Shown: piece by piece, positions 34,335 through 43,619 of the stretch | Layout: each line of letters begins with the position of its first letter | Position numbering within the stretch: position 1 is the first letter of the stretch | Assembly (NCBI RefSeq): GCF_004803895.1 | Contig: NZ_CP021978.1 | Span: 8,122,001 to 8,186,000, forward strand | Length of the DNA: 64,000 nt | Direction: 5' to 3' | Source: Streptomyces hawaiiensis | GTDB taxonomy: Bacteria; Actinomycetota; Actinomycetes; Streptomycetales; Streptomycetaceae | Program-made: the position numbers and the translations under genes | Notes under the pieces: model-generated | Database searches by the model: none | Told to the model about the DNA's origin: nothing | Seen by the model: the letters and a program-made list of their open reading frames with translations, nothing else

Positions 34335-35803
34335 TCAGTCGTCGCCTCCGTCGTCTCCACCGTCGTCGCTCTCCTGGTCTTCCCCGGCCTGGCGCGGCTT
34401 CTCCGGCTTCGGCTGCCGCGGCCCGCCGTTGCCCGCCTCCTCCGTCGGAGTCACGGCGCCGGGCGCCGGCGCGGGAGGGGTCGGGGAAGCGGCCGGCGCG
34501 GACGGAGTGACATCGGCCACGGTGCCGGTCGTCGGCGTCCCGGCTGCCCCCGGCCCGGTCGCCGGGCCGGTCGCCGGGCCGGCCGCCGGGGCGGCTTCCG
34601 GATCGGAGGAGACAGACGAGGCGGAGTCGCCCGACGGGGTGGCGGCGGGGCTGCTCGCAGTCGGGGACGCGTCGGGTTCGGTGCCCTCCGCGGTCGTGTC
34701 GGGCGAGAACCAGCGCATGCCGATGAGCATCGCGGCGAGGAAGAGCGCCGCGGCGGCGGCCGTCGCGGCCAGTCTCGTCCGGTTGCCGAGGCCGCCGCGC
34801 CCGCGGGGGCGACCCGAACGCCCCGCCTGGGCGGCCCGGGCGGCGGTGCGGTGCCCCGTGGTCGCTGGCAGCGCGTACGTGGTCGGGTGACTGGTCTCGG
34901 CGGACGCGCTCGGACCGGGCGCGGCGTGCGCCGCCGCGGACGCGGTCGTCGGCCGCAGCGGCGGTGAGGCCTCCGGCAGCGGCTCGGGCAGGCCCCGCCA
35001 GGCGCCCCCGGCGAACCACTCGGCGGCCTGCTGGGCGGTGGGCCGGTCCTCGGGCTGCTTGGCGAGCAGACCGAGGAGGTAGTTCTCGAACGCCGGCGGG
35101 AGTCCGGTGACACCGAGCTCGCGGGGCGGCACGGGGGTCGAGTCGAGATGCTGGTGGAGGAGGGCGACGGCGGTGTCGGCCTGGAACGGCGGGCGGCCGC
35201 TGAGGAGCTGGTAGAGCACGCAGCCCAGGGAGTACATGTCGGAGGCGGGCCCCGCCTGCCGGCCAAGGGCCCGCTCGGGCGCGAGGTAGAGGCCGGTGCC
35301 CACGATCTGGCCGGTGGCGGTGAGCGCGGCGCCGGGGTCGTCGAGGAACCGCGCGATACCGAAGTCGCCGATCTTCAGCGTGCCGTGGGCGTCCAGCAGC
35401 AGGTTGGCGGGTTTGACGTCCCGGTGCACGATGCCCTGCGCGTGCGCGGCGGCCAGCCCCGCAGCGGCCTGCGCGGCCAGACGGGCCACGTGCTCGGCGG
35501 GCAGCGCGCCGGAGCCGTTCAGCACCCCGGCGAGAGAGTCGCCCTCGACCAGCTCCATCACCAGATACAGCCGGTTGTCGTACTCGCCGAAGTCCAGGAC
35601 ACCGACCACGTTGGGGTGGTTGAGACGCCCTGCGGTCTGCGCCTCCAGACGGAACCGGGAGGCCGCCGTGGCATCGGTGTCCTGGGGAGCAGCAGCTTGA
35701 GGGCCACCGCTCTGGCGAGCGTCTCGTCGTACGCACGCCAGACCTCTCCCATTCCACCGCGCCCGATCTCAACATCCAGCCGGTAGCGGCCCGCTAGCAG
35801 CAC
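34335..35803 (-). pseudogene. Ser/Thr protein kinase (PASTA-less, one TM), frame broken
   Basis: From GTG 35803 the frame encodes GRYRLDVEIGRGGMGEVWRA and VALKLLLP (P-loop and catalytic Lys). The remainder, from DTDATAASRF through HRDVKPANLL, DFGIARFL, one membrane segment (LAATAAAAALFLAAMLIGM) and a Pro/Thr/Ala plus Asp/Gly tail, is in another frame. One extra C in the run at 35684-35687 (gggg on the + strand) would join them into a normal kinase of about 489 residues. This is either a real inactivating deletion or a sequencing error. The intact protein would be an Hanks-type membrane kinase. Confidence 0.85.
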
Positions 35804-36033
35804 TCGTCCTCGTCTCCTGCGTGGGAAGGTCGTCGCCGCAGGCCGAACTCCCCGCTTCTGCACGGGGATTGGTGGGGGGTGCCGCAGCCGACCCAGGATA
35901 CTGGCGCGACGTGACCACCGGTCTCCGCAGCGGTGTCCTCAGAGGGTGCGGACTCGGAAATCCCGGAGCGAAGGAGTCGCCCGCCGGAGTGAAGGTCCCG
36001 CGCGCCCGGTTGCCGCAGGGCGCCGGCGCCGTT
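35804..36033. other. intergenic region upstream of the kinase
   Basis: This 230-bp gap holds the kinase promoter region. I see one short GC hairpin (CCCCG 35850-35854 with CGGGG 35863-35867) but no clear terminator for the MFS gene and no further gene. Confidence 0.4.
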
Positions 36034-37341
36034 TCAGGCCGCCGCACCCGCCCCCTTCTCACGGCGCGGCACCACAGCAACCGCCAGAGCCGGTACGGCC
36101 GCGAGGACCAGCCACGGTACGGCCGCCGGCAGGCCCAGGTCGAGCAGGAAGCCGGTGGCGGCGCTGCCGGCCAGGACGATCAGCCCGGAGACGGACGACA
36201 GCGCACCCATGTAGAGCCCGAGCCGGCCCTCCTCGGCAAGGTCGGGCACCCAGGCGCGGGCGGCGGGCACGACCAGCATCTGCCCCACGGTGAGCAAGAT
36301 CACGAAGCCGGCGGCCGGCAGCAGCCCGGCGGTGCCCGTCCAGCCGGCCGGGCGGGCCGCGGCCACCACCGCGAAACCGGACGCGATCAGCAGCAACCCC
36401 GCGGTCATGGAGCGGCGCAGGTCGAGCCGGTCGCCCGCCCAGCGGGTCACCGGCAGCTGGGCGAACACCACCAGCACCGAGGACAGCGCGAAGAGCCAGG
36501 ACAACGGCGCCTGGGAGCCCGCCGCGCGCTGCACCTCGTCCGGCAGGGCCAGATACAGCTGGTTGTAGGCGAGCAGATAGGTGCCGTAGGCACAGCACAG
36601 GGCGAGGAAGCGGCGGTCGCGCAGCAGGACGCGGGCCCCGCCCCGCTTCCGGACGCGGATCCGGCCGGGGATGTGCTGCGGCATCAGCCACAGGTGCCCG
36701 GCGAGGACGAGCACGAAGACCGCGGCACCGGCGAGGCACGCGGTGCGGAAGTCGACGGCGAGCAGCAGCGCGCCGAGCAGCGGCCCGACGAACGCCCCGG
36801 CCTGGCCCGCCACGCTGAACAGCGCGAGGACACGGGTGCGCGGGCCTCGCCCGTCCTCCTCCCAGACCACCGACTGGCGGGCCACCTCGGACTCCACGGC
36901 GGGGGAGAACAGCGCGGCGGCGAATCCGATCACCAGCACCGCCCCGATGACGGTCCAGCTCGCCTCCGCGTACCCGAGCCACACGAACCCGGCGATCCGC
37001 AGCACGCAGCCGGCCAGCACGACCGGCCGCACCCCGAACCGGTCGACGAGCCAGCCGCCGACGACGAACAGCCCCTGCTGGCTGAAGGTGCGCAGCCCCA
37101 GCACGAAGCCGACCAGCCAGCCCGCCATGCCGATCGCCGTGCCGAGATGCTCGGCGAGGAACGGCAGGACGGCGTAGAAGCCGATGTTGAAGGCGAGCTG
37201 GGTGAGGATCAGCAGCCGCAGCAGCGGCGACAGGTCCTTGCAGAGGCGCCAGGTGCTCTCGCGCGGGGACTTGGGTGGTGTTCCTGCGTCGGAGGTCCGG
37301 GTGGCCTTGCGGGCCAGCACCCGGGAGAGGAGGTCGGTCAT
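36034..37341 (-). CDS. MFS exporter
   Basis: A 435-residue 12-helix transporter. GWLVDRFGVRPVVL between helices 2 and 3 is the MFS motif A; VAGQAGAFVGPLLGALL is a drug-exporter-like helix 5. The ATG overlaps the stop of the fused permease gene (ATGA), so it is translated with a peptide/nickel-type ABC system. In opine-metallophore loci a similar MFS protein exports the metallophore that the ABC system re-imports; that parallel is an inference here. Confidence 0.88.
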   Translation of the reverse strand: MTDLLSRVLARKATRTSDAGTPPKSPRESTWRLCKDLSPLLRLLILTQLAFNIGFYAVLPFLAEHLGTAIGMAGWLVGFVLGLRTFSQQGLFVVGGWLVDRFGVRPVVLAGCVLRIAGFVWLGYAEASWTVIGAVLVIGFAAALFSPAVESEVARQSVVWEEDGRGPRTRVLALFSVAGQAGAFVGPLLGALLLAVDFRTACLAGAAVFVLVLAGHLWLMPQHIPGRIRVRKRGGARVLLRDRRFLALCCAYGTYLLAYNQLYLALPDEVQRAAGSQAPLSWLFALSSVLVVFAQLPVTRWAGDRLDLRRSMTAGLLLIASGFAVVAAARPAGWTGTAGLLPAAGFVILLTVGQMLVVPAARAWVPDLAEEGRLGLYMGALSSVSGLIVLAGSAATGFLLDLGLPAAVPWLVLAAVPALAVAVVPRREKGAGAAA

Positions 37342-39242
37342 CGTTCTTCCGTCTGTGAGGCGGGCACGGGAGTCAGGAGGGGCGCGCGGGGGCGGTCCCG
37401 TTGCCGCCGCGGGGCCGGTATGAGCCGATCCACGGGTGGTTCGGCCGGGCCGGCGGGCCGTTTGCGCCGCCGGGGCAGCCGTACGCCGCCCGCGGCCGTC
37501 ACCGCGAGCGCCCCGAGCAGGGCGAGCACGGCGGCGGGGAAGAGGACGGCCCACGGGGCACGCTCGGCGTACGGCTGGTTCTCGGCGAGCAGCAGGCCCC
37601 ACTCGGGGGACGGCGGTTGGGCGCCCAGGCCGAGGAAGCCGAGCGCGGCGAGGCTCAGCGCGACCCCTGGGAGCCGGAGCAGGGCGTGCCGGGCGACCGG
37701 GGGCAGGACGGCCGGCAGCAGTTCGTGCCGGAGCAGGTACCAGGGGCCGGCGCCCAGCGCCCGGGTGGCCGTCAGATGGGTGGTCGCGCGCTCCTGCCGC
37801 AGCAGGGAGGAGGTGTGCGCGGCCAGCGGGGACCAGGCCACGACGGCCACGGCGAGCGCGGGTGTCCAGGGGCCGCCGCCGATGACGCCGGTGACGAGGA
37901 GGCCGGCCAGCACGGGCGGTACGGCACTGAGGGTGTCGGTCAGCGGCCCGGACAGCCTCGGCAGCAGTCCCAGCAGCAGCCCGGTGACGAGGGCGGCGGC
38001 GCTCACCGCGAGGGCGGTGCCGAGGGTGGTCAGCGCGCCGTGGGAGATCCGGGCGAGGATGTCGCGGCCGAGCGCGTCCGTGCCGAAGGGGTGCTCCGCG
38101 GAAGGGGCTTGCAGCCGGGCGAGCGTGTGCAGGACGAGCGGGTCGCGGGGCAGCCCGAACCCGATGACGGCGGCCAGCAGTCCCCCGTAGAGCAGCGGGA
38201 GTGCGCGGGGCGCGGGCGGCCGGGGCCGGTGCAGCGACTGCAGGGCGCCGTCGCGCAGCGCCGGACCGATCAGCAGCCGGGCGGCGAGCCGGGCGAGAAC
38301 GCCGGCGGTGGCCGCGAGCAGGACGAGGGCGAGCGTGCCGGTCTGCAGGGCGGGCAGGTCCTGGGCGAGTGCGGCGTTCAGGGTGAGCCGGCCGACGCCC
38401 GGGATGTCGAAGATCTGCTCGACGGCGACCGATCCGCCGGTCAGTCCGACCACGAACAGCGCCAGGTTCGGCAGCAGTCCCGGCACGCAGCGGCGCACCG
38501 CCTGCCGGGCCACGGACTTCTGCGGGACACCGCGTGCCGCTGCCGCCATGGCCCAGGGCTCCGCGAACGCGCCGGGCAGCAGGTCGTCGAGCATCCGCCC
38601 CAGGACCGCCCCGGCGGGCAGGCCGAGGGCGAGCGAGGGCAGCACCATCCACTGCGGCCCGTACCAGCCCAGGGCGGGCAGCCATCCCAGCTGCACACCG
38701 ATCACCGAGGCCAGCACCGAGGCGACGAGGAACTCGGGCAGCGCGGCCAGCACGGCCGTCGCCGTCCCGCCGGGGCGACGGTCGGCGAGCCGGCCCCGCG
38801 CGCCCAGCCGGAGCGTACGGGCGCAGACGGCGGCCGCCGTGCCCGCGGCGACCACCAGGGCCCCGGCCATCAGCAGCAGCGACACGCCGAGCGCCTGTAC
38901 GACGCCCGGCAGCACCTGGGTGCCGGACACCCAGGACGTGCCCGCGTCCCCGTGCGACAGCCCGCCCAGCCAGCGGCCGAGCAGCGGCAGCGGGCCGTCG
39001 TCGAGGCCCAGCTGGTCCCGGATGGCGCGCAGGGTCTCCGCAGTGGGGTCGCGGTCCGCCGACCGCGCCCGGAGCACGGTCAGCGCGGGGTCGGTGCGCG
39101 AGAGCCACGGCAGCAGGCCGATCCCGCAGACCAGACAGGCCACGAGCACCGTCCGCCACAGCAGCGTCGGGGCGCTGCTGCGCGCGAGTGCGCGCAGAGC
39201 GGCGGCGGCACCTTTCGTCGAGGACGTGTGCGAGCTGTTCAG
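37338..39242 (-). CDS. fused DppB-DppC type ABC permease
   Basis: About 634 residues comprising two complete permease halves in one chain. The first half has the EAA-type loop AMAAAARGVPQKSVARQAV followed by IFDIPGVGRLTLNAAL, typical of DppB/NikB. The second has HPFGTDALGRDILARIS and LGAGPWYLLRHELLPAVLP, typical of DppC/NikC. The halves are normally separate genes of about 310 and 290 residues. The frame has no ATG/GTG near its start; CTG at 39242 overlapping the preceding stop is my best guess, with GTG near 39144 as alternative. No ATPase gene follows. Confidence 0.85.
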   Translation of the reverse strand: MNSSHTSSTKGAAAALRALARSSAPTLLWRTVLVACLVCGIGLLPWLSRTDPALTVLRARSADRDPTAETLRAIRDQLGLDDGPLPLLGRWLGGLSHGDAGTSWVSGTQVLPGVVQALGVSLLLMAGALVVAAGTAAAVCARTLRLGARGRLADRRPGGTATAVLAALPEFLVASVLASVIGVQLGWLPALGWYGPQWMVLPSLALGLPAGAVLGRMLDDLLPGAFAEPWAMAAAARGVPQKSVARQAVRRCVPGLLPNLALFVVGLTGGSVAVEQIFDIPGVGRLTLNAALAQDLPALQTGTLALVLLAATAGVLARLAARLLIGPALRDGALQSLHRPRPPAPRALPLLYGGLLAAVIGFGLPRDPLVLHTLARLQAPSAEHPFGTDALGRDILARISHGALTTLGTALAVSAAALVTGLLLGLLPRLSGPLTDTLSAVPPVLAGLLVTGVIGGGPWTPALAVAVVAWSPLAAHTSSLLRQERATTHLTATRALGAGPWYLLRHELLPAVLPPVARHALLRLPGVALSLAALGFLGLGAQPPSPEWGLLLAENQPYAERAPWAVLFPAAVLALLGALAVTAAGGVRLPRRRKRPAGPAEPPVDRLIPAPRRQRDRPRAPLLTPVPASQTEER

Positions 39243-40738
39243 CGCCGGGTCCCCGTACCTATGAGGGTGCGCTCGTAGGGATCGGGCAGCGCGCCCCGCA
39301 CGGACGTCGCGATGCCCGCGACGAGCTTCAGATGCACCAGCGGGATCACCGAGTCGGTGCCGAGGACGGCCGCCTCCGCCCGCATGGCGGCGTTCTGCCG
39401 CCCGGCGGTGTCGGGCTCGGCCCGGGCGGCGGCGACCAGCCTGTCCACGTTCTCGTCGCACAGGAACGACAAGTTGTTGGAGCCGTCGCAGGTGTAGTCG
39501 CTCGCGAGGACGGTGACCGGGTCGCCGGTGTCCAGCATCATGTTGCGGGAGAAGACCGCGGCGTCGAACTTGCCGCCCAGCAGGTCGCCTTCGAGACGCG
39601 TGTACGTGCGCACCTCCAGCTTCACCTCGAACCCCGCCTTCCGCAGCTGCTGCTGGAGTACCTGGGCGGCCTCCGGCAGCTCGGGCCGGTCGCTGTAGGT
39701 GGCGAGGGTGATGCTCGTGCCGTCGGGATCGGCGGCCCGGGCCCGCCCGGCGGGTTCGACGCGCTTGCCGGCCGCCCAGGTCAGGGCCGGACCGAACAGG
39801 CCCTGTGCGGGCACGGCGTATCCCTCGTAGGCGCCCTTGGCGATGACCGAGGTGTCGATCGCCTCGCGTGCGGCTGCCCGTAGCCCCGCGTCGGTGAAGG
39901 CGCCGGACTTGGTGTTGAGGTAAAGGCTGGTGTTGCGGGCGGTGTTGACCTCGTGGACGGTGTCCTTGTCGAGGGACGACACCTGGGCGACGGGAAGGGA
40001 CTCGGCGATGTCGACGTCGCCGGTGCGCAGGGCGTTGGCGCGGGCGGTGCCGTCGGAGACGAACCGGGCGGTGATGCCGGACGCCTGGGCCCGGCCGCCC
40101 CAGTAGTCGTCGAAACGGTCGAGTGTGGCCGCCGTGTCACCGTCGACCGCGGTGAGGGCGAAGGGACCGGTGGCGGTGCCGACGACGTCCACCTTGCCCT
40201 TCGCGGCGTACGCCTTCGGCGCGAACACCGCGAGGGAGGGGTTCGAAAGCCGCAGCGGCAGTACGGGGTCGGCCTCTTCGGTGCCGACCCGGACCCGCTT
40301 GTCGTCCTCGGCCGTGGCGGTCAGCTGCACACCGGAGATCGCGGAGGGCGCCGGGTCGGCCTTCCCGGCCGCGGTGAGGGCGGCGGCGACGGCCTTGGCG
40401 GTGACGGCCTCGCCGTCCTGGAACCTCGCGTCCCGCAGGGTGAACACCCAGCTCTTGCCGCCGCTCTCACTGCTCCACGACTCGGCCAGCGCGGGTACCG
40501 CCGTGCCGTTGGCGTCCAGCTTGGTCAGCCCCTCGCTGACACCGAGCCGGGACAGGAGCATCGCGTCCTGGCCGTACGGCGAGTAGTTCTCGGTCGGGGC
40601 GAAGGGGAGGGCGACACGCAGGCGTGCGCCTTCGGCGGCGCCGGAGGAGGCCGCTGCGTCGTCACCGGAGGACGCGAAGCAACCGGAGAGCAAGGGCAGC
40701 ACGAACAGCCCGGCTGTGAGCCGGCGGGAGGTTCTCAT
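39239..40738 (-). CDS. nickel/peptide-type ABC substrate-binding lipoprotein
   Basis: A 499-residue SBP_bac_5 protein. A lipoprotein signal peptide ends in LLSGC (Cys about residue 19). The mature part shows the family pattern: YSPYGQDAM, LAESWSSESGGKSWVFTLRDARFQDGEAV in parts, and DVDIAESLPVAQVS. ATG 40738 fits the signal peptide best; an ATG at 40762 overlapping the acetyltransferase stop (TAATG) would add eight residues. A Zur/Fur-like 8-1-8 box sits between these two starts. Confidence 0.88.
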   Translation of the reverse strand: MRTSRRLTAGLFVLPLLSGCFASSGDDAAASSGAAEGARLRVALPFAPTENYSPYGQDAMLLSRLGVSEGLTKLDANGTAVPALAESWSSESGGKSWVFTLRDARFQDGEAVTAKAVAAALTAAGKADPAPSAISGVQLTATAEDDKRVRVGTEEADPVLPLRLSNPSLAVFAPKAYAAKGKVDVVGTATGPFALTAVDGDTAATLDRFDDYWGGRAQASGITARFVSDGTARANALRTGDVDIAESLPVAQVSSLDKDTVHEVNTARNTSLYLNTKSGAFTDAGLRAAAREAIDTSVIAKGAYEGYAVPAQGLFGPALTWAAGKRVEPAGRARAADPDGTSITLATYSDRPELPEAAQVLQQQLRKAGFEVKLEVRTYTRLEGDLLGGKFDAAVFSRNMMLDTGDPVTVLASDYTCDGSNNLSFLCDENVDRLVAAARAEPDTAGRQNAAMRAEAAVLGTDSVIPLVHLKLVAGIATSVRGALPDPYERTLIGTGTRR

Positions 40739-40745
40739 GGTGTAT

Positions 40746-40762
40746 ATGAATATCATTTTCAT
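40746..40762. promoter_or_regulatory. Zur-like box upstream of the binding-protein gene
   Basis: ATGAATATCATTTTCAT is an 8-1-8 inverted repeat with one mismatched pair. On the reverse strand its core TGAAAATGATATTCA differs by one base from the Zur consensus as I recall it (TGAAAATGATTTTCA). It lies 8 nt before ATG 40738, a repressor position. Confidence 0.6.
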
Positions 40763-41298
40763 TAAGGGTACGGTATCTCGAAGTGCACCGCCCCGCTGCC
40801 ACCGCCGGGCACCTCCTCCCGCTCGTCGCACACCACCTTGCCCAGTGCCTGCCACAGGCTCATCGCGCCGGGGGAGTGCGGGTACGTGTGCAGATACACG
40901 GACCGGTATCCGCCGTCGGCCCGGGCGAACTCCAGCAGGCCCTCCACCAGGTGCCGGGCCAGTCCGCGCCGCCGGTGTGCGGGGCGCACGTACACCCGCC
41001 GGAGCTGTGCCGTCTCGCCCGAGGGGAACCGCTCGGCCAGCCAACTGGGGTTCGGCGGGTGCGCGGGGCCGCGCGCGTCCAGTGCCGCCGTGGCCGCCAC
41101 CGTCCCGTCCTGCTCGTCCACGGCGACCAGGAGTGTGTGCCGGGGTGGTGTGACGTAGAACGACACCGGATCGATGATGTCGGCGTGCCAGTGCGGCACG
41201 TAACCCGTGCCGAAGTCGCGGTACACGGCGTCGAGCATCACCGCCCTGGCCCCTTCGATGTCGGCCGCCGCGGCTTGCCTGATGCTGTACTCACGCAT
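40762..41298 (-). CDS. GNAT-family N-acetyltransferase
   Basis: A 178-residue acetyltransferase. The acetyl-CoA motif A is RRVYVRPAHRRRGLARHLVEGL and motif B contains LHTYPHSPGAMSLWQALGK in part. I chose ATG 41298, which follows a palindrome directly and gives a leaderless-type start; GTG 41304 adds two residues. The stop overlaps a possible start of the binding-protein gene, so it heads the metal-type ABC/MFS operon. The acceptor substrate is unknown. Confidence 0.85.
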   Translation of the reverse strand: MREYSIRQAAAADIEGARAVMLDAVYRDFGTGYVPHWHADIIDPVSFYVTPPRHTLLVAVDEQDGTVAATAALDARGPAHPPNPSWLAERFPSGETAQLRRVYVRPAHRRRGLARHLVEGLLEFARADGGYRSVYLHTYPHSPGAMSLWQALGKVVCDEREEVPGGGSGAVHFEIPYP

Positions 41299-41315
41299 TT
41301 GCACATCATATGCAA
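41299..41315. promoter_or_regulatory. Nur-like box at the start of the acetyltransferase gene
   Basis: On the reverse strand the sequence is TTGCAT-ATGAT-GTGCAA. From memory the Streptomyces nickel regulator Nur recognises TTGCAA-N5-TTGCAA; each half here matches 5 of 6 with the same spacing. It abuts the chosen start codon, as expected for a repressor site. Confidence 0.55.
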
Positions 41316-41328
41316 TAGGTGTTCGGGC

Positions 41329-41721
41329 TCAGTCGGGGGCCACCGGTGTGATGTGGCTCAGCACGCACAGCCAGCGGCCCTGCCGCCGTACGAACACGTC
41401 CGTCGTCCACTCGTCGGCGTCGTGGCGTTCGCCCTGGTAGTGGGCCGTGTTCGTCACCCGGGCGGTCACCACGGCGGTGTCGCCGTAGACGCGGACCCTG
41501 GGCTCGGTCCTGAGACCCATCGCCGAGTGGGTGAGCGTGCCGGACTCCACGAGGGAGAGGAACCTCGCCTTCGGGTCGATCCCCGAAGCGGAGACGATGA
41601 CCCACTCCTCCGCCATGAAGCTCGCGATCCGCGCCGGGTCGTCGGAGACGATCGCCTCGGCCCAGCCCTTCGCCAGGCGGACGAGCTGATGGACGTCGGT
41701 GGGATCGGGCTCTTCGCTCAT
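41329..41721 (-). CDS. NTF2-like / DUF4440 protein
   Basis: A 130-residue protein with the cone-shaped NTF2-like pattern: N-terminal helix (LVRLAKGWAEAIVSDDPARIASFM), EEWVIVSASG, and strands ending in GRWLCVLSHITPV. Members include ketosteroid-isomerase-like enzymes and binding proteins; catalytic residues are not evident. It lies just upstream of the acetyltransferase gene, same strand, with a 30-bp gap containing the Nur-like box. Confidence 0.8.
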   Translation of the reverse strand: MSEEPDPTDVHQLVRLAKGWAEAIVSDDPARIASFMAEEWVIVSASGIDPKARFLSLVESGTLTHSAMGLRTEPRVRVYGDTAVVTARVTNTAHYQGERHDADEWTTDVFVRRQGRWLCVLSHITPVAPD

Positions 41722-41794
41722 GTCGCGGCCGTCGTCGTGTCCAGGCGGTGATGCGGGATGTTCAGCGGTCCGAGGTGACCTGTCGCGGCCCGGT

Positions 41795-42592
41795 TCAGGT
41801 CTCGGACGGGGTGAGCAGCACGAAGTCCGCGTTCGCCGGGTCGAGGCAGACGGCGAGCCGGCCGACGCCCTCCATGTCCTCGGGGCCCATCCGCACGCTG
41901 CCGCCGCTCTCGACGACCTCGGCCACCGCCGCGTCGCAGTCCCCGACGGCGAAGACCGGGTGCCAGTACGGCCGCCCGCCCGTCAGGGCCAGGTCCTCCT
42001 TGCGGAGTTGCATGAGCCCGCCGTGCATCCGGTCCTCGGAGAGCCCCGAGGGGGTGATCAGGGTGTACGCGCCCGCGTCGCCCGGCAGTGGCATGTCGCT
42101 GAACTGCCAGTCGAAGAGGGCGCCGTAGAACTCCCGCGCCCCCGCGGCGTCGGTCGTGAGCAGCTCCGTCCACGACAGCGAGCCCGGCTGGTCCACCAGC
42201 TCCAGGCCCTTGTTCGTCCCCGGCTGCCAGACGGCGAACTGACCGCCCAGCGGGTCGCTGTACTGCGCCATCCGGCCCCAGTCGTCGAGGTCCATCGGCG
42301 CGACCCGCACGGCGCCGCCCGCCTGCTGCACGGCCTGTGTCGTGGCGTCCGCGTCGACGACGCTGTAGTAGAGCATCCAGGCCGGGCGCGCCCCCTCCTC
42401 GGTGAGCTTGCCGAGCCCGGCGACGATCTTGCCGTCCTTCTTGAACAACCCGCCCTCGAAGTCCTCGCTCTCGCCCATGGGCTCGTAGTCCCACCCGAGG
42501 ACGGCACCGTAGAAGGCGGCGGCGGCCCGGACGTCCCGAGCGCCCAGGTCGAGCCAGCAGGGGGAGCCGGGGACGTACTCCGTCGTGATCAT
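41795..42592 (-). CDS. VOC (glyoxalase-fold) protein, Cfp30B-like
   Basis: A 265-residue protein built of two vicinal-oxygen-chelate modules, beginning PGSPCWLDLGARDVRAAAAFYGAVLGW and repeated from about residue 140 (SLSWTELLTTDAAGAREFYGALFDW), read in parts. This matches the duplicated VOC proteins related to mycobacterial Cfp30B. No enzymatic role is clear. AAGGGA precedes ATG 42592. Confidence 0.85.
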   Translation of the reverse strand: MITTEYVPGSPCWLDLGARDVRAAAAFYGAVLGWDYEPMGESEDFEGGLFKKDGKIVAGLGKLTEEGARPAWMLYYSVVDADATTQAVQQAGGAVRVAPMDLDDWGRMAQYSDPLGGQFAVWQPGTNKGLELVDQPGSLSWTELLTTDAAGAREFYGALFDWQFSDMPLPGDAGAYTLITPSGLSEDRMHGGLMQLRKEDLALTGGRPYWHPVFAVGDCDAAVAEVVESGGSVRMGPEDMEGVGRLAVCLDPANADFVLLTPSET

Positions 42593-42700
42593 GCGATGTT
42601 TCCCTTCCGCGGGGCCTGTGTGCCCAGCGTGACACCGCGCACCGACCACCGCCCGTCGGCAGCTCCCCGTATGGGGGACGCCCGGCGGATGCCGGGGGTG

Positions 42701-43543
42701 TCAGTGGACGGACAGGCCGCCGTCGACGAACACCGACTGCCCGGTGACGTAGGCGGACGCCGCGCTCGCCAGGAAGACCGCCACGCCCGCGAAGTCCTCG
42801 GCGAGGCCGTTCCGCCCGATCATCGTGCGGGCGGCGAGGGCGGCCACCTTCTCCGGGTCCGTCGACAGCCGTGCGTTGAGGGGTGTCATGACGACGCCCG
42901 GCACCAGGAGGTTGCAGGTGACGCCGCGCGGCGACCACGCCTCGGCCTGGGAGCGCGCCAGCGCTTCCAGCCCGCCCTTGGAGGCGCCGTAGGCACCGCT
43001 CTGGACGAACGCGCGATGCGCCTGCTGCGAACTGATGTGGATGATGCGCCCGTACCCGCGCTCCGCCATGCCGGGGCCGAAGCGCTGCCCCAGCAGGAAC
43101 GGCGCCTCCAGGTTGACGGCCATCGTGGCGTCCCAGACGTCCTCGCCGAGCTCGTCCATCGGCGGACGCAGGTTGATCCCGGCGCTGTTGACGAGGATGT
43201 CGGGCTCCCCGAACACCCCGGCCGCCCGCTCGGCGGCCGTCCGCACCCCCTCGCGGGTGCTCAGATCCGCGCCGACCCACGCGGCGCGGCAGCCCCGGGC
43301 CGTCAGCTCCTTCACCGTCGCGGCCAGCCCGGCCTCGCCGCGGGCCACGATCACCACGCTCGCCCCGGCGCCCGCGAGTGCGCCGCTGATGGCGCGCCCG
43401 ATACCGGAACTGCCGCCGGTGACCACCGCGACCCGGCCCTCCAGGGAGAACAGCTCGGAGAGGTAGGCCTGTGCCGCGTGGGGCGGCGCAGGCGCCCCGG
43501 CCGGCCGAGTCGGATCCGTCGGTGGAGTCGGCTGTGTCGTCAT
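42701..43543 (-). CDS. short-chain dehydrogenase/reductase
   Basis: A 280-residue classical SDR: TGGSSGIGRAIS cofactor motif, NSAG, catalytic Ser (HISSQQ) and YGASK, and a C-terminal GQSVFVDGGLS. A Pro/Thr-rich leader of about 30 residues precedes the domain. It is divergent from the copper-box gene DUF4396, with the box about 50 bp upstream, so it might share that control. Substrate unknown. Confidence 0.88.
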   Translation of the reverse strand: MTTQPTPPTDPTRPAGAPAPPHAAQAYLSELFSLEGRVAVVTGGSSGIGRAISGALAGAGASVVIVARGEAGLAATVKELTARGCRAAWVGADLSTREGVRTAAERAAGVFGEPDILVNSAGINLRPPMDELGEDVWDATMAVNLEAPFLLGQRFGPGMAERGYGRIIHISSQQAHRAFVQSGAYGASKGGLEALARSQAEAWSPRGVTCNLLVPGVVMTPLNARLSTDPEKVAALAARTMIGRNGLAEDFAGVAVFLASAASAYVTGQSVFVDGGLSVH

Positions 43544-43591
43544 GGCGACCCACTCTAGGTCGGCGAGACCCCCGGCCAACCTCTCGCCCCC

Positions 43592-43608
43592 ATACCCCTA
43601 GGGGGTAT
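43592..43608. promoter_or_regulatory. CsoR-type copper operator
   Basis: ATACCCC-TAG-GGGGTAT is a perfect 7-3-7 inverted repeat. It matches the TACCC-N-GGGTA pattern of CsoR operators in Streptomyces as I recall it. It lies 11 bp before the ATG at 43620. Confidence 0.7.
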
Positions 43609-43619
43609 AAAGTGAGGTC

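Noticed and set aside
36034..39159. Reverse 1,041-codon frame as one MFS-permease fusion or as a missing ABC ATPase
   Set aside because: Only the part after ATG 37341 is the MFS gene; the upstream portion is a shadow frame of the fused permease, with no Walker or signature motif.
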